NCBI GenBank assembly: GCA_031267795.1
Contig: JAIRYK010000007.1
Location: 1 to 43,813, forward strand
Length of the DNA: 43,813 nucleotides
Source of the DNA: Candidatus Endomicrobiellum devescovinae
Lineage (GTDB): Bacteria > Elusimicrobiota > Endomicrobiia > Endomicrobiales > Endomicrobiaceae
Direction: 5' to 3'
Shown: one piece after another, positions 1 through 7,610 of the stretch
Layout: every line of letters begins with the position of its first letter
Position numbering within the stretch: position 1 is the stretch's first letter
Position numbers and translations under genes: made by a program
Notes under the pieces: generated by a model
Databases searched by the model: none
Told to the model about the DNA's origin: nothing
What the model saw: only the letters and a program-made list of their open reading frames with translations

Positions 1-1566
1 TCTATTAAACACTCTTTTTATTTCTATTTCCTTTTTTTGCTCTCTTATTTGTTTAACTACTTTATCTAAACACCACTTCACAAATATATATGACTTTTCT
101 TTTATATCTTTAACTCCTCTATACTTAATTAACAATCTATCTGTTATATTTTCTATGCTTCTTGCCACTTCCCCAAATATTTTCTTTTCTTCTTCTTTTA
201 AACTTTTATTTAAATCTAAATATCCTTTTAGTACATTTACGGGTTGCGCTATATCATGCGATACCCATCTAGCTGTATTGTATAGTTCTTCCTGAATTTT
301 CAATTTGCTTTGCAGTTCTTCTTTCTCTTTTCTATCTGTTATGTCTATTGATAATCCAAGTAAACCTATAATTTTCCCATTATTATCAAACAATGGAGTT
401 TTTCTTGATAAATAATTGCATAATTTACCAATAGACTTCGTAAAAACTATCTCTTCAACCTCATATGAAGTTGAAGTCATCATGACAATATTATTGATTT
501 TATTCAATCTATCTGCTTCTTCAACACTATGTAAATCATAATTAGTTTTACCAATGATTTCTTCTTTAGAACTTAAACCAAGTCTCTCAGCTTGTAAATC
601 ATTACAACCCATGTAAACCATATTACGATTTAACCAATAAGTATTTACTGGTAGTTTATCTATTATTGACTGTAACAAATTATTTTTTCTTCTTTCATCT
701 TCTAGTGTTCTTTGTATATTTTTCTGAAATGATTCTTCCTCTTTTCTAAAATTTGTAATTTCTCTTACAGATTCTTTATTTTCTATGGCATAAGAATGTC
801 CAACATGAAAAGCATTTCTATAATCTAATAAAAACTCTGAAATATTTTCAAAACTACTTATACTAAAACGTGGCGACAGCCACTTTACTGCTTTCTGAAG
901 ATTGGGGAAATGATGAAACATTGCTGCAACAGCAGTATTAGCACTTCCTATATGTATTAAATATATTGGCTTATTTAAATGTAAGAGAGGCAAGCTAAGT
1001 ATCCACGAAGTTTCTTCTATAATATATAATTTACCGTTTGCCTCATTTGTACCATGCGTTAATGCAAAATCAGTAATACTTTTAGAAAATGCATTTGCAA
1101 AAACAGTATCATTACCTATTTTATTTATAACAAGATTTTTACAATCTTCAAAAATTGAATTGTTTATACAATCTTCCCAATTTTTCTCTGTAAATCCCGG
1201 TAGATCCGGTTGACATCTGCCCAACCATTCATTTTGTTCTTCATTCCCTTTTACAATTGCCTCCTTTATCTCATCAGGAGTACAATCAGCCAATGGCTTT
1301 AGCATGTGGTTATAACGACTTAGATATCCAGTATGGACTTCATATTTCTCACATGTTGATAAATCAAATTCCTTGTATATTAAATCAATTGTAGCTTGTG
1401 TTTTTTCTTTCTCATCAAGATGTTTATTGTGGCTTTCCCAAAAGTAAACAACTGCATTTCCTACAGGTTTTTGCGGTGAAAAATTACGCAGCATAGCTAT
1501 AGTAGATTTTATTTTGGAGAAATTTTGAGCCTCTTTCTTTCGCTTTCCTAATCGCTCTGTCATCAT
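1..1566 (-). CDS. PAS-domain sensor histidine kinase (3' end outside window)
   Basis: An open frame of 522 codons runs without a stop from an ATG at 1566 to the left edge, so the C-terminus, presumably with the ATP-binding domain, is missing. GGAG lies 7 nt before the first of two consecutive ATGs. Residues 1-285 match nothing I recognise. Residues 286-412 form a coiled linker and a PAS domain (GCNDLQAERLGL, EEIIGKTNYDL, then GLSIDITDR). Residues 431-450 are a HisKA-type H-box with the phospho-acceptor His437 in ARWVSHDIAQPV. No membrane segment is visible in this part, so it is probably cytoplasmic. No response regulator is visible inside the window. The large N-terminal region may be a new input domain. 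Confidence 0.8.
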   Translation of the reverse strand, partial: MMTERLGKRKKEAQNFSKIKSTIAMLRNFSPQKPVGNAVVYFWESHNKHLDEKEKTQATIDLIYKEFDLSTCEKYEVHTGYLSRYNHMLKPLADCTPDEIKEAIVKGNEEQNEWLGRCQPDLPGFTEKNWEDCINNSIFEDCKNLVINKIGNDTVFANAFSKSITDFALTHGTNEANGKLYIIEETSWILSLPLLHLNKPIYLIHIGSANTAVAAMFHHFPNLQKAVKWLSPRFSISSFENISEFLLDYRNAFHVGHSYAIENKESVREITNFRKEEESFQKNIQRTLEDERRKNNLLQSIIDKLPVNTYWLNRNMVYMGCNDLQAERLGLSSKEEIIGKTNYDLHSVEEADRLNKINNIVMMTSTSYEVEEIVFTKSIGKLCNYLSRKTPLFDNNGKIIGLLGLSIDITDRKEKEELQSKLKIQEELYNTARWVSHDIAQPVNVLKGYLDLNKSLKEEEKKIFGEVARSIENITDRLLIKYRGVKDIKEKSYIFVKWCLDKVVKQIREQKKEIEIKRVFNR

Positions 1567-1658
1567 CAATAGACTCCTAAACTAAAATATCCGTATAATA
1601 AGCCAATAATATATTTTTGAGTTTTTCTCTAAAGTAAAATTTCCTTTAAAAATCATTA

Positions 1659-2912
1659 TTATTTATTACCGTATCCGTCTGCCTTTACATTCCATATGGA
1701 CAAGCGAATCAAAAATGTTACAATCCCAAGTGAAACTAGGAATAGCAGCGCAGCGTTCCAACCAAAATTTTGAGTTATTATTCCTACACCAAACCCTGTA
1801 AAGATAACACTGCAATAACCGCATAGTCCTATAAATCCCGAAGCAGTGCCTGCGGCACTCCTCGTTGCAAGCTTTGCGACTGCAGCGCCACCCTGAATCT
1901 GAGCTGAGTAATTGAAAAATCCTGCTAGCGATAAAAGCAATACATACATGCCCATCGGCGCAGCGGAAATGGTTAGAAAAAGAATTAAAGAGGTTAGACT
2001 CAAAAAAAGCGATACTTGTGATGTTCTGTGCGCTCTACCACCAAAGAATCTGTCTGTAACAAATCCCGATGAAAGTGTACCCAATACGCCTGCAGCCTCA
2101 AAGATTGCAACGACCCAAACGGCGTTTATAAGAGAAATATTCTTGGTCTCCTTCAACAGAGTTGGACCCCAGTCTAAAATTGCAAATCTTAAGCAGTAAA
2201 CGCTAATTTGAGATATTGCGATAATCAAAAGAGGCTTATTTTTAAAAACATTTTCACTAATAATTCTAAAATATTCTTTTTTTGTAAGCGCTTGAGTTGA
2301 TTTTTTGTTTTCTAAATTGTCAAAACCAGCATCGCTAGGCTGATCCTTAATATATTTACGAGTTAAAAATAATCCGACTAATACAACACCTATCGGAGCC
2401 CAAAAACACCATTGCCATCCCCAGTAGGTAGCAATATAACCGCAGGCTATTACGATTAAGAATGTTCCTAGTGAATGTCCTGTATCTACAATGCTTGTCC
2501 ATGTGGCAAACTTCTCAGGACGAACCCAGTTGGATTGCATTTTTGTAACAGGCGGATAACCGCAGCCTTGTACCATTGCATTGAGTATCCATAGCGCCCC
2601 TATCCAAATTGCAGTAGTTTGAAATCCCAAAGCAAAACTAACAAAACATGATAAAAGCAGCGCAGTTTTAAAAATTTTGGCAGCGCTAAATTTGTCGCAT
2701 GCCATCCCACATAAAAAACGTGAGATTCCATATGTTAGACCATGTAAAGTCATAATTAAGCCAATTGCCGTCTTTGAAATTCCTAAATCTGAATTTAAGA
2801 AAGGAACTACTACGCTAAAATTCTTTCGTAAAAAATAGTAAAGAGAATAACAAACGATTAAGCTAAAACTCAGTTTTAACTGCTGGATAATAAATTCTCG
2901 TTTTTCTCTCAT
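1659..2912 (-). CDS. MFS organophosphate/sugar-phosphate transporter (UhpC/GlpT type)
   Basis: A 417-residue inner-membrane protein with about 12 hydrophobic segments. The segment 'GFVTDRFFGGRAHR' is the loop signature of the organophosphate:phosphate antiporter family (GlpT, UhpT, UhpC). An early 'ISRFLCGMACDKF' fits the MFS loop 2-3 motif. The family exchanges hexose phosphates or glycerol-3-phosphate for inorganic phosphate; UhpC homologues can be sensors or transporters, and the substrate cannot be read from sequence alone. The start is supported by GGTGGAGG directly upstream. No UhpA/UhpB partner is adjacent, which favours a transport role. The 214 nt upstream contain no other gene I can support. 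In an intracellular or gut symbiont, uptake of host sugar phosphate is a reasonable inference. Confidence 0.85.
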   Translation of the reverse strand: MREKREFIIQQLKLSFSLIVCYSLYYFLRKNFSVVVPFLNSDLGISKTAIGLIMTLHGLTYGISRFLCGMACDKFSAAKIFKTALLLSCFVSFALGFQTTAIWIGALWILNAMVQGCGYPPVTKMQSNWVRPEKFATWTSIVDTGHSLGTFLIVIACGYIATYWGWQWCFWAPIGVVLVGLFLTRKYIKDQPSDAGFDNLENKKSTQALTKKEYFRIISENVFKNKPLLIIAISQISVYCLRFAILDWGPTLLKETKNISLINAVWVVAIFEAAGVLGTLSSGFVTDRFFGGRAHRTSQVSLFLSLTSLILFLTISAAPMGMYVLLLSLAGFFNYSAQIQGGAAVAKLATRSAAGTASGFIGLCGYCSVIFTGFGVGIITQNFGWNAALLFLVSLGIVTFLIRLSIWNVKADGYGNK

Positions 2913-3126
2913 GAAACCTCCACCTCTCTAATCAAGCTTATTGTTTTTCATAAATTCTTTGCCAGCTTTCTTTTAAAACACTTACAGCTAGCCATTTTAT
3001 TATCCTTTAGATTACCCTTTTGGAATTTTTAGTCTCAAAATCTCTCTTTTTTTCCTATCCGATAAAGTCATGTTCTAAAAAGTCAAATAATATTAGATAG
3101 GCTATTTTCATGTTTGTTATTTTAAA

Positions 3127-4515
3127 CTAAATATACTCGTCTCTTATGCCGTTGTCTATATTTTTAAAAAACTTGTCCAACGCTTTAATACTGGCGTTAT
3201 CAAGTTTATTTTTATATTCCTCTATAAGATTGTAACCCAATTCTTTTATTTCAGGCGTTGCAAAATCTTCAAGATATTCTTTTAAAGTTACTAAAGCGTT
3301 GATATCGCACATATGTTTTATTGCTCCGGGTTTTGCCAAATACATAAAATGTTCGCCTGTTCTGTTTTTGCGGTAACACGCTGCACAAAAACTTGGAATT
3401 AAACCTTGAGAAAGCAAAGATTTAACTATTTCGTTCAAGGTGCGTTGATCATTTAGACTAAATTGCCTTTCAAGTTTATCGTTATGGCAGGAAGAATTTT
3501 CTTCATATCCGCCGGGAGTAACTTTTGACTCAGCGCTTATTTGCGAAACGCCCAAATTGACCAAAATATCTCTAAGATGGGCAGTTTCTCTTGTTGACAT
3601 TATTATTCCCGTATAAGGAACTGATAATCTTAAAACTGCAACCAATTTTTTAAAATCTTCATCAGAAATAGGGTATTCCGGCTTGTCAGCATATGATGAG
3701 CCCGGAGCAGGCTCAATGCGAGGAACTGAAATTGTATGGGGTCCTAATCCATAAGTTTTCTCCAAATATTCTATATGCATTAACATGGCAAGTATTTCAA
3801 AACGATAATCATAAAGCCCTAACAAAGGACCTATGCCGACATCGTCAATACCAGCCTTAAAAGCATTATCAACAGCATCCAAACGATTGTCAGGGTCAGA
3901 CTTTGCCCCTGCTACGTGAAGTTTTCTATAAGTAGCGTCATGATAAGTCTCTTGAAATATCTGGTAAGTTCCTATGCCTGATTGTTTCAATCTTTTAAAT
4001 TGCTCAATACTCATAGGTGCCACATTAATGTTTACTCTTTTTATTTTGTTGCCTTTATATTCTGCATCGTAAATAGCTTTTACCGCATCAACGTAATAAT
4101 TTACATTTTCTTGGGAAGAAGCCATCTCGCCAGCAACCATTAAAATGCGTTTATGACCTCTCTTGAGGAGTATTTCGGTTTGCTCTTTTATTTCTTGAGG
4201 GGAAAGTTTTTTTCTTACGGTGAGTTTATTATTTGCCGCAAAACCGCAATATAAGCAACTGTTAGAGCAAAGGTTGCTTATGTATAACGGAACAAACATT
4301 ACCACGCGTTTGCCGTATATTCTGTTTTTAACATATGCAGCTGCATTGTAAATCTTTTTTAACAAAGACGCTTCTTTAACAGACAAAAGCTTGGCAGATT
4401 CTTCAAGAGTAAGCCTTTTTAAAAGCTGGGTCTTTTTTAAAATATAGTCTATTTCTTGTTCTGAAACATTCAAGTCCAACAAAGAGTTTATTTTTGCTTC
4501 GTCTATATGTTTCAC
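3127..4515 (-). CDS. hydG: [FeFe]-hydrogenase maturase HydG (radical SAM tyrosine lyase)
   Basis: HydG cleaves tyrosine to p-cresol, CO and cyanide, supplying the diatomic ligands of the hydrogenase H-cluster. The radical-SAM cluster motif CX3CX2C is CSNSCLYC at residues 83-90. The C-terminal CX2CX22C (C377, C380, C403) binds the second Fe-S cluster and separates HydG from the thiamine enzyme ThiH. I chose the GTG at 4515 (462 residues, usual length): AGGTGG precedes it by a few bases, while the longer ATG at 4560 has no ribosome-binding site and would add a Trp-rich head that looks untypical. It lies about 50 nt after thrS on the same strand and is probably co-transcribed. hydE, hydF and the hydrogenase itself are not in the window. 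Confidence 0.92.
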   Translation of the reverse strand: MKHIDEAKINSLLDLNVSEQEIDYILKKTQLLKRLTLEESAKLLSVKEASLLKKIYNAAAYVKNRIYGKRVVMFVPLYISNLCSNSCLYCGFAANNKLTVRKKLSPQEIKEQTEILLKRGHKRILMVAGEMASSQENVNYYVDAVKAIYDAEYKGNKIKRVNINVAPMSIEQFKRLKQSGIGTYQIFQETYHDATYRKLHVAGAKSDPDNRLDAVDNAFKAGIDDVGIGPLLGLYDYRFEILAMLMHIEYLEKTYGLGPHTISVPRIEPAPGSSYADKPEYPISDEDFKKLVAVLRLSVPYTGIIMSTRETAHLRDILVNLGVSQISAESKVTPGGYEENSSCHNDKLERQFSLNDQRTLNEIVKSLLSQGLIPSFCAACYRKNRTGEHFMYLAKPGAIKHMCDINALVTLKEYLEDFATPEIKELGYNLIEEYKNKLDNASIKALDKFFKNIDNGIRDEYI

Positions 4516-4566
4516 AAACCACCTGCCTTGAGTCAATGAATTCCGCCACCATAACAACAATAAATA

Positions 4567-6306
4567 CTACAGTTCATTTATTCCCGGAACGTTCTTTTCT
4601 TTTACCATACCAATAAAGTTATCTATCGTCATAACGTCCAAATCTTTATTTCCCCTTGCTCTTACGGCAACTGATTTAATTTCCTTTTCCTTATTTCCTA
4701 CAACTGCTATATAAGGAATCTTTTGCATTGTATTTTCTCTTATTTTATGTCCAATTTTTTCGTTTCTGTCGTCAAAGACAACTCTTATACCGTTCTTTTT
4801 TAAAGTTTGCGTCAACTCTTTACAATATTCATGCTGCTCTTCATTTATATTAGCTACCGCAACTTGAATAGGCGAAAGCCACAAAGGCAAAGCTCCTGCA
4901 TAATGTTCTAAAAGGACACCTATAAACCTCTCTAAAGAACCCATTAAAGCTCTGTGTATCATGTAAGGTCGTGCTTTCTTGCCTGAAGAATTCACATAAG
5001 AAATATCAAATCTTTCAGGTAAATTGAAATCAAACTGTATCGTAGAACACTGCCATAGTCTTCCTATGGCGTCCTTTATCTTTATATCTATTTTAGGTCC
5101 ATAAAAAGCTCCGCCACCTTCATCAACCTCATATTCATATCCAGTTTTTTTGAGAGCGTTTTCTATGGAATCTTGAGCTTTTTCCCAGTCTGATATTTCG
5201 CCTACGTATTTATTTTTCGGTCTTGTAGCAAGATAAATTTTGTAATCGTTAAATCCAAACGTTTTAAGGCACTCTATAGCCATATTGAAAACTCTAAGCA
5301 TTTCCTCTTCAAGCTGCTCTGGAGAAACAATGACATGACCATCGTCCTGTGTAAAGCCTCTTACTCTTAAAAGTCCATGCAAAACGCCAGACCTTTCAAA
5401 TCTATAAACCGTACCAAGTTCAGCGTATCTTATGGGAAGCTCTCTGTAAGAGTGAAGTTTTGTCTTGTACACCATAAGATGCATAGGACAATTCATAGGT
5501 TTTACACGGTATGGCTTTCCTTCAATTTCCATCGGCGCATACATATTCTCGGAATAAGTTTGTAAGTGACCGCTTATTTTAAAAAGCTCTTCGCTAGCTA
5601 TATGAGGCGTAAGCAGTAAATAATAACCGTTTTCCAAGTGAAAATTCTTCCAGTATGTCTCAATAACATTTCTTAAAAGAGCGCCATTGGGATGCCACAA
5701 AACAAGACCACCACCAATAGTGTCGTTAACGCTAAATAAATCCAAATCTTTGCCAAGCTTTCTGTGGTCTCTTTTTTTTGCTTCTTCAACTTTATTTAAA
5801 TAATCTTCTAAATCTTCTTTTGTAAGAAAGGCTGTGCCGTAAATTCTCTGAAGCTGTTCTTTTGAAGAATCCCCTCTCCAGTATGCACCTGCAACTGAAA
5901 GAAGTTTAAAGTATTTTAATTCCCCTGTGGATTTGACGTGAGGACCTTTGCACAAATCAGTAAAGTTTCCAGATTTGTATATGCTCACATTATCATCTGG
6001 AATTTGCGAAGCTATTTCAGCTTTGTATTTTTCCCCTTTTGACTCAAAGTCTTTAACAGCTTCTGCTTTAGGTATTGAAGAACAAACAAAAGGATGATTT
6101 TCTTTTACTATTTCTTTCATTTTTTCTTCTATTTTGACTAAATCTTCATTGGTAAAAGGCTCTACCCTGTCAAAGTCATAATAAAAACCGTCCTCTATGG
6201 AAGGACCTATAGCGACTTTAGTTCCAGGAAAAAGTTCTGTTACCGCTGCAGCCATTATATGAGCCGCAGAATGCCTTAAAGTATCTAAAGATTTTTTGTT
6301 TTCCAT
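4567..6306 (-). CDS. thrS: threonine-tRNA ligase lacking the N-terminal TGS domain
   Basis: Charges tRNA-Thr. The protein starts almost directly in the editing domain: HSAAH (HxxxH) near residues 12-16 and CKGPH supply the metal-like editing motif that removes mis-attached serine. The class II catalytic core follows (motif 2 'RYAELGTVYRFERSGVLHGL', zinc ligand in 'MNCPMHLMV', motif 3 'MIHRALMGSLERFIG'), then the anticodon-binding domain. At 579 residues it is about 60 shorter than the E. coli enzyme, exactly the missing TGS/N1 domain. A GTG at 6315 is also in frame, but AAGGTG sits 6 nt before the ATG at 6306, so ATG was preferred. It is divergent from dprA. Confidence 0.95.
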   Translation of the reverse strand: MENKKSLDTLRHSAAHIMAAAVTELFPGTKVAIGPSIEDGFYYDFDRVEPFTNEDLVKIEEKMKEIVKENHPFVCSSIPKAEAVKDFESKGEKYKAEIASQIPDDNVSIYKSGNFTDLCKGPHVKSTGELKYFKLLSVAGAYWRGDSSKEQLQRIYGTAFLTKEDLEDYLNKVEEAKKRDHRKLGKDLDLFSVNDTIGGGLVLWHPNGALLRNVIETYWKNFHLENGYYLLLTPHIASEELFKISGHLQTYSENMYAPMEIEGKPYRVKPMNCPMHLMVYKTKLHSYRELPIRYAELGTVYRFERSGVLHGLLRVRGFTQDDGHVIVSPEQLEEEMLRVFNMAIECLKTFGFNDYKIYLATRPKNKYVGEISDWEKAQDSIENALKKTGYEYEVDEGGGAFYGPKIDIKIKDAIGRLWQCSTIQFDFNLPERFDISYVNSSGKKARPYMIHRALMGSLERFIGVLLEHYAGALPLWLSPIQVAVANINEEQHEYCKELTQTLKKNGIRVVFDDRNEKIGHKIRENTMQKIPYIAVVGNKEKEIKSVAVRARGNKDLDVMTIDNFIGMVKEKNVPGINEL

Positions 6307-6376
6307 TATTATCACCTTATAAAAAAATAAACGCTACTACTTGCGCCATGTGCATATACATTTTCAAAACGATTAA

Positions 6377-6382
6377 ATTATA
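6377..6382 (-). promoter_or_regulatory. candidate -10 box for thrS-hydG
   Basis: A perfect TATAAT on the minus strand about 70 nt before the thrS ATG. The -35 region is only A/T-rich and does not match TTGACA well, so strength is uncertain. It lies in the divergent thrS/dprA intergenic region. Confidence 0.45.
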
Positions 6383-6426
6383 CAATATTTCTAACTTGCT
6401 TTTTAAGTTTAATATTAATGCATAGT

Positions 6427-6456
6427 TTGACATCTTATAAATGATTTATTTAAAAT
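6427..6456 (+). promoter_or_regulatory. candidate promoter of dprA, implying a nearly leaderless mRNA
   Basis: TTGACA at 6427-6432, an 18-nt spacer, then TAAAAT (5 of 6 bases of TATAAT) at 6451-6456. The expected transcription start is about 6462-6464 and the dprA ATG is at 6466. No Shine-Dalgarno sequence is present before that ATG, which agrees with a leaderless transcript. Confidence 0.5.
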
Positions 6457-6465
6457 TGTTTCTCA

Positions 6466-7560
6466 ATGAATGAAAAAGAGTTATCTTTATTTAAACTCAT
6501 TTTGTCAGGAGACATAGGCTCTGTAAGGTTTTTTAGACTGCTTGAAAAATTTGGCGATGCGAGTTCTGTTCTTAAAGCAGAAAAAAAAGACCTTATGTCT
6601 GTTGAAGGAATTGGTGCGATTCTTTCTGAAGCTATTGTTAACAGTTCCGTTTCTGAAAAAGCTGAAAAAGAACTTGAACTTGCTAAAAAGAATAATATAT
6701 CTGTAGTCCTATATACAGACAGCAACTATCCAAAACCTCTTAGAGAGCTGCCCGGCAAACCGCTTGTTTTATATATAAAAGGCACTATCTTGGAAAAAGA
6801 CTTTGAATCAATATCAATAGTCGGCTCCAGAAAGATAAGCAATTATGGTAAAACAGTTACTTCGGATTTTGCATCTTATTTTGCAAAGAAAGATATTACT
6901 ATAGTTTCTGGACTTGCCAGAGGCGTTGATACTTTGGCTCATATAACAGCCTTAGAAAACAAATCGCGGACAATAGCTGTGCTTGGCAATGGGATTCTTG
7001 TAAATTATCCTCCTGAAAATAAGAAACTTCAGGAAGCAATTTCGCAAAACGGAGCAGTTATAAGCGAATTCCCTTTAAAACAGTCGCCAGATAAGGGAAC
7101 TTTCCCAAGAAGAAACAGGATTATAGCGGGATTGTCAAAAGCTACTCTGCTTACTGAAGCTGGGATTGGAAGCGGAGCAACTATAACGGCAAGATTTTGT
7201 GCGGAATACGGCAAAGATGTTTTTGCTGTACCGGGAAGTATATATTCAACTGTATCAAAAGGAACAAACGATCTTATACAAAATGGAGCTTGTATAGCGC
7301 TAAGTCCGCAAAATATGGCGCAACAGCTTGGCTGGCTTACAAAAAACGAACTAAAAAAACAAATAGGGTTAGGCTGTCTGGATAAGCTTGAAACAGCAAT
7401 ACTTAATTTAATAGAAAATGATAGCGACGGCTTGCCGACCGATTTAATTGCTGAAAAATTAAATCTTGATATTTCTGAAACGTCAGCTGCGCTTTTAAAG
7501 CTGGAAGTAACCGGGCTGATAAAAAATACTCCCGGACAAATATATATAAGAGCATACTAA
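6466..7560 (+). CDS. dprA: DNA-processing protein DprA
   Basis: DprA binds incoming single-stranded DNA during natural transformation and loads RecA. This protein of 364 residues has an N-terminal helix-hairpin-helix/SAM-like part (residues 1-70, 'LMSVEGIGAILSEAI'). The Rossmann-like DprA domain follows ('SIVGSRKISNYG', 'IVSGLARGVDTLAH', 'FPRRNRIIAGLS', 'GSGATITARFCAEYGKDVFA'), then a C-terminal winged-helix segment. All hallmark residues are present and the frame is intact, so the gene is likely functional. The ATG at 6466 lacks a ribosome-binding site; see the promoter entry. It is followed by topA on the same strand after 50 nt. Confidence 0.93.
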   Translation: MNEKELSLFKLILSGDIGSVRFFRLLEKFGDASSVLKAEKKDLMSVEGIGAILSEAIVNSSVSEKAEKELELAKKNNISVVLYTDSNYPKPLRELPGKPLVLYIKGTILEKDFESISIVGSRKISNYGKTVTSDFASYFAKKDITIVSGLARGVDTLAHITALENKSRTIAVLGNGILVNYPPENKKLQEAISQNGAVISEFPLKQSPDKGTFPRRNRIIAGLSKATLLTEAGIGSGATITARFCAEYGKDVFAVPGSIYSTVSKGTNDLIQNGACIALSPQNMAQQLGWLTKNELKKQIGLGCLDKLETAILNLIENDSDGLPTDLIAEKLNLDISETSAALLKLEVTGLIKNTPGQIYIRAY

Positions 7561-7571
7561 ACAGAGTTTTT

Positions 7572-7590
7572 GAGTATTTGCACAATACTC
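7572..7590 (+). other. intercistronic hairpin between dprA and topA
   Basis: GAGTATT and AATACTC pair perfectly around a 5-nt loop. No U-tract follows, so it is not a typical terminator; it lies just before the topA ribosome-binding site and may influence topA translation or mRNA ends. Confidence 0.4.
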
Positions 7591-7610
7591 GCAAGTAAAG
7601 GAGTAAAATA

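Noticed and set aside
2950-2997. Possible 15-residue leader peptide (MASCKCFKRKLAKNL) with AAAGGA upstream, before the transporter gene
   Set aside because: Only one short ORF, no attenuator structure. Another frame of the same DNA also reads as a protein tail, so I cannot tell real from chance.
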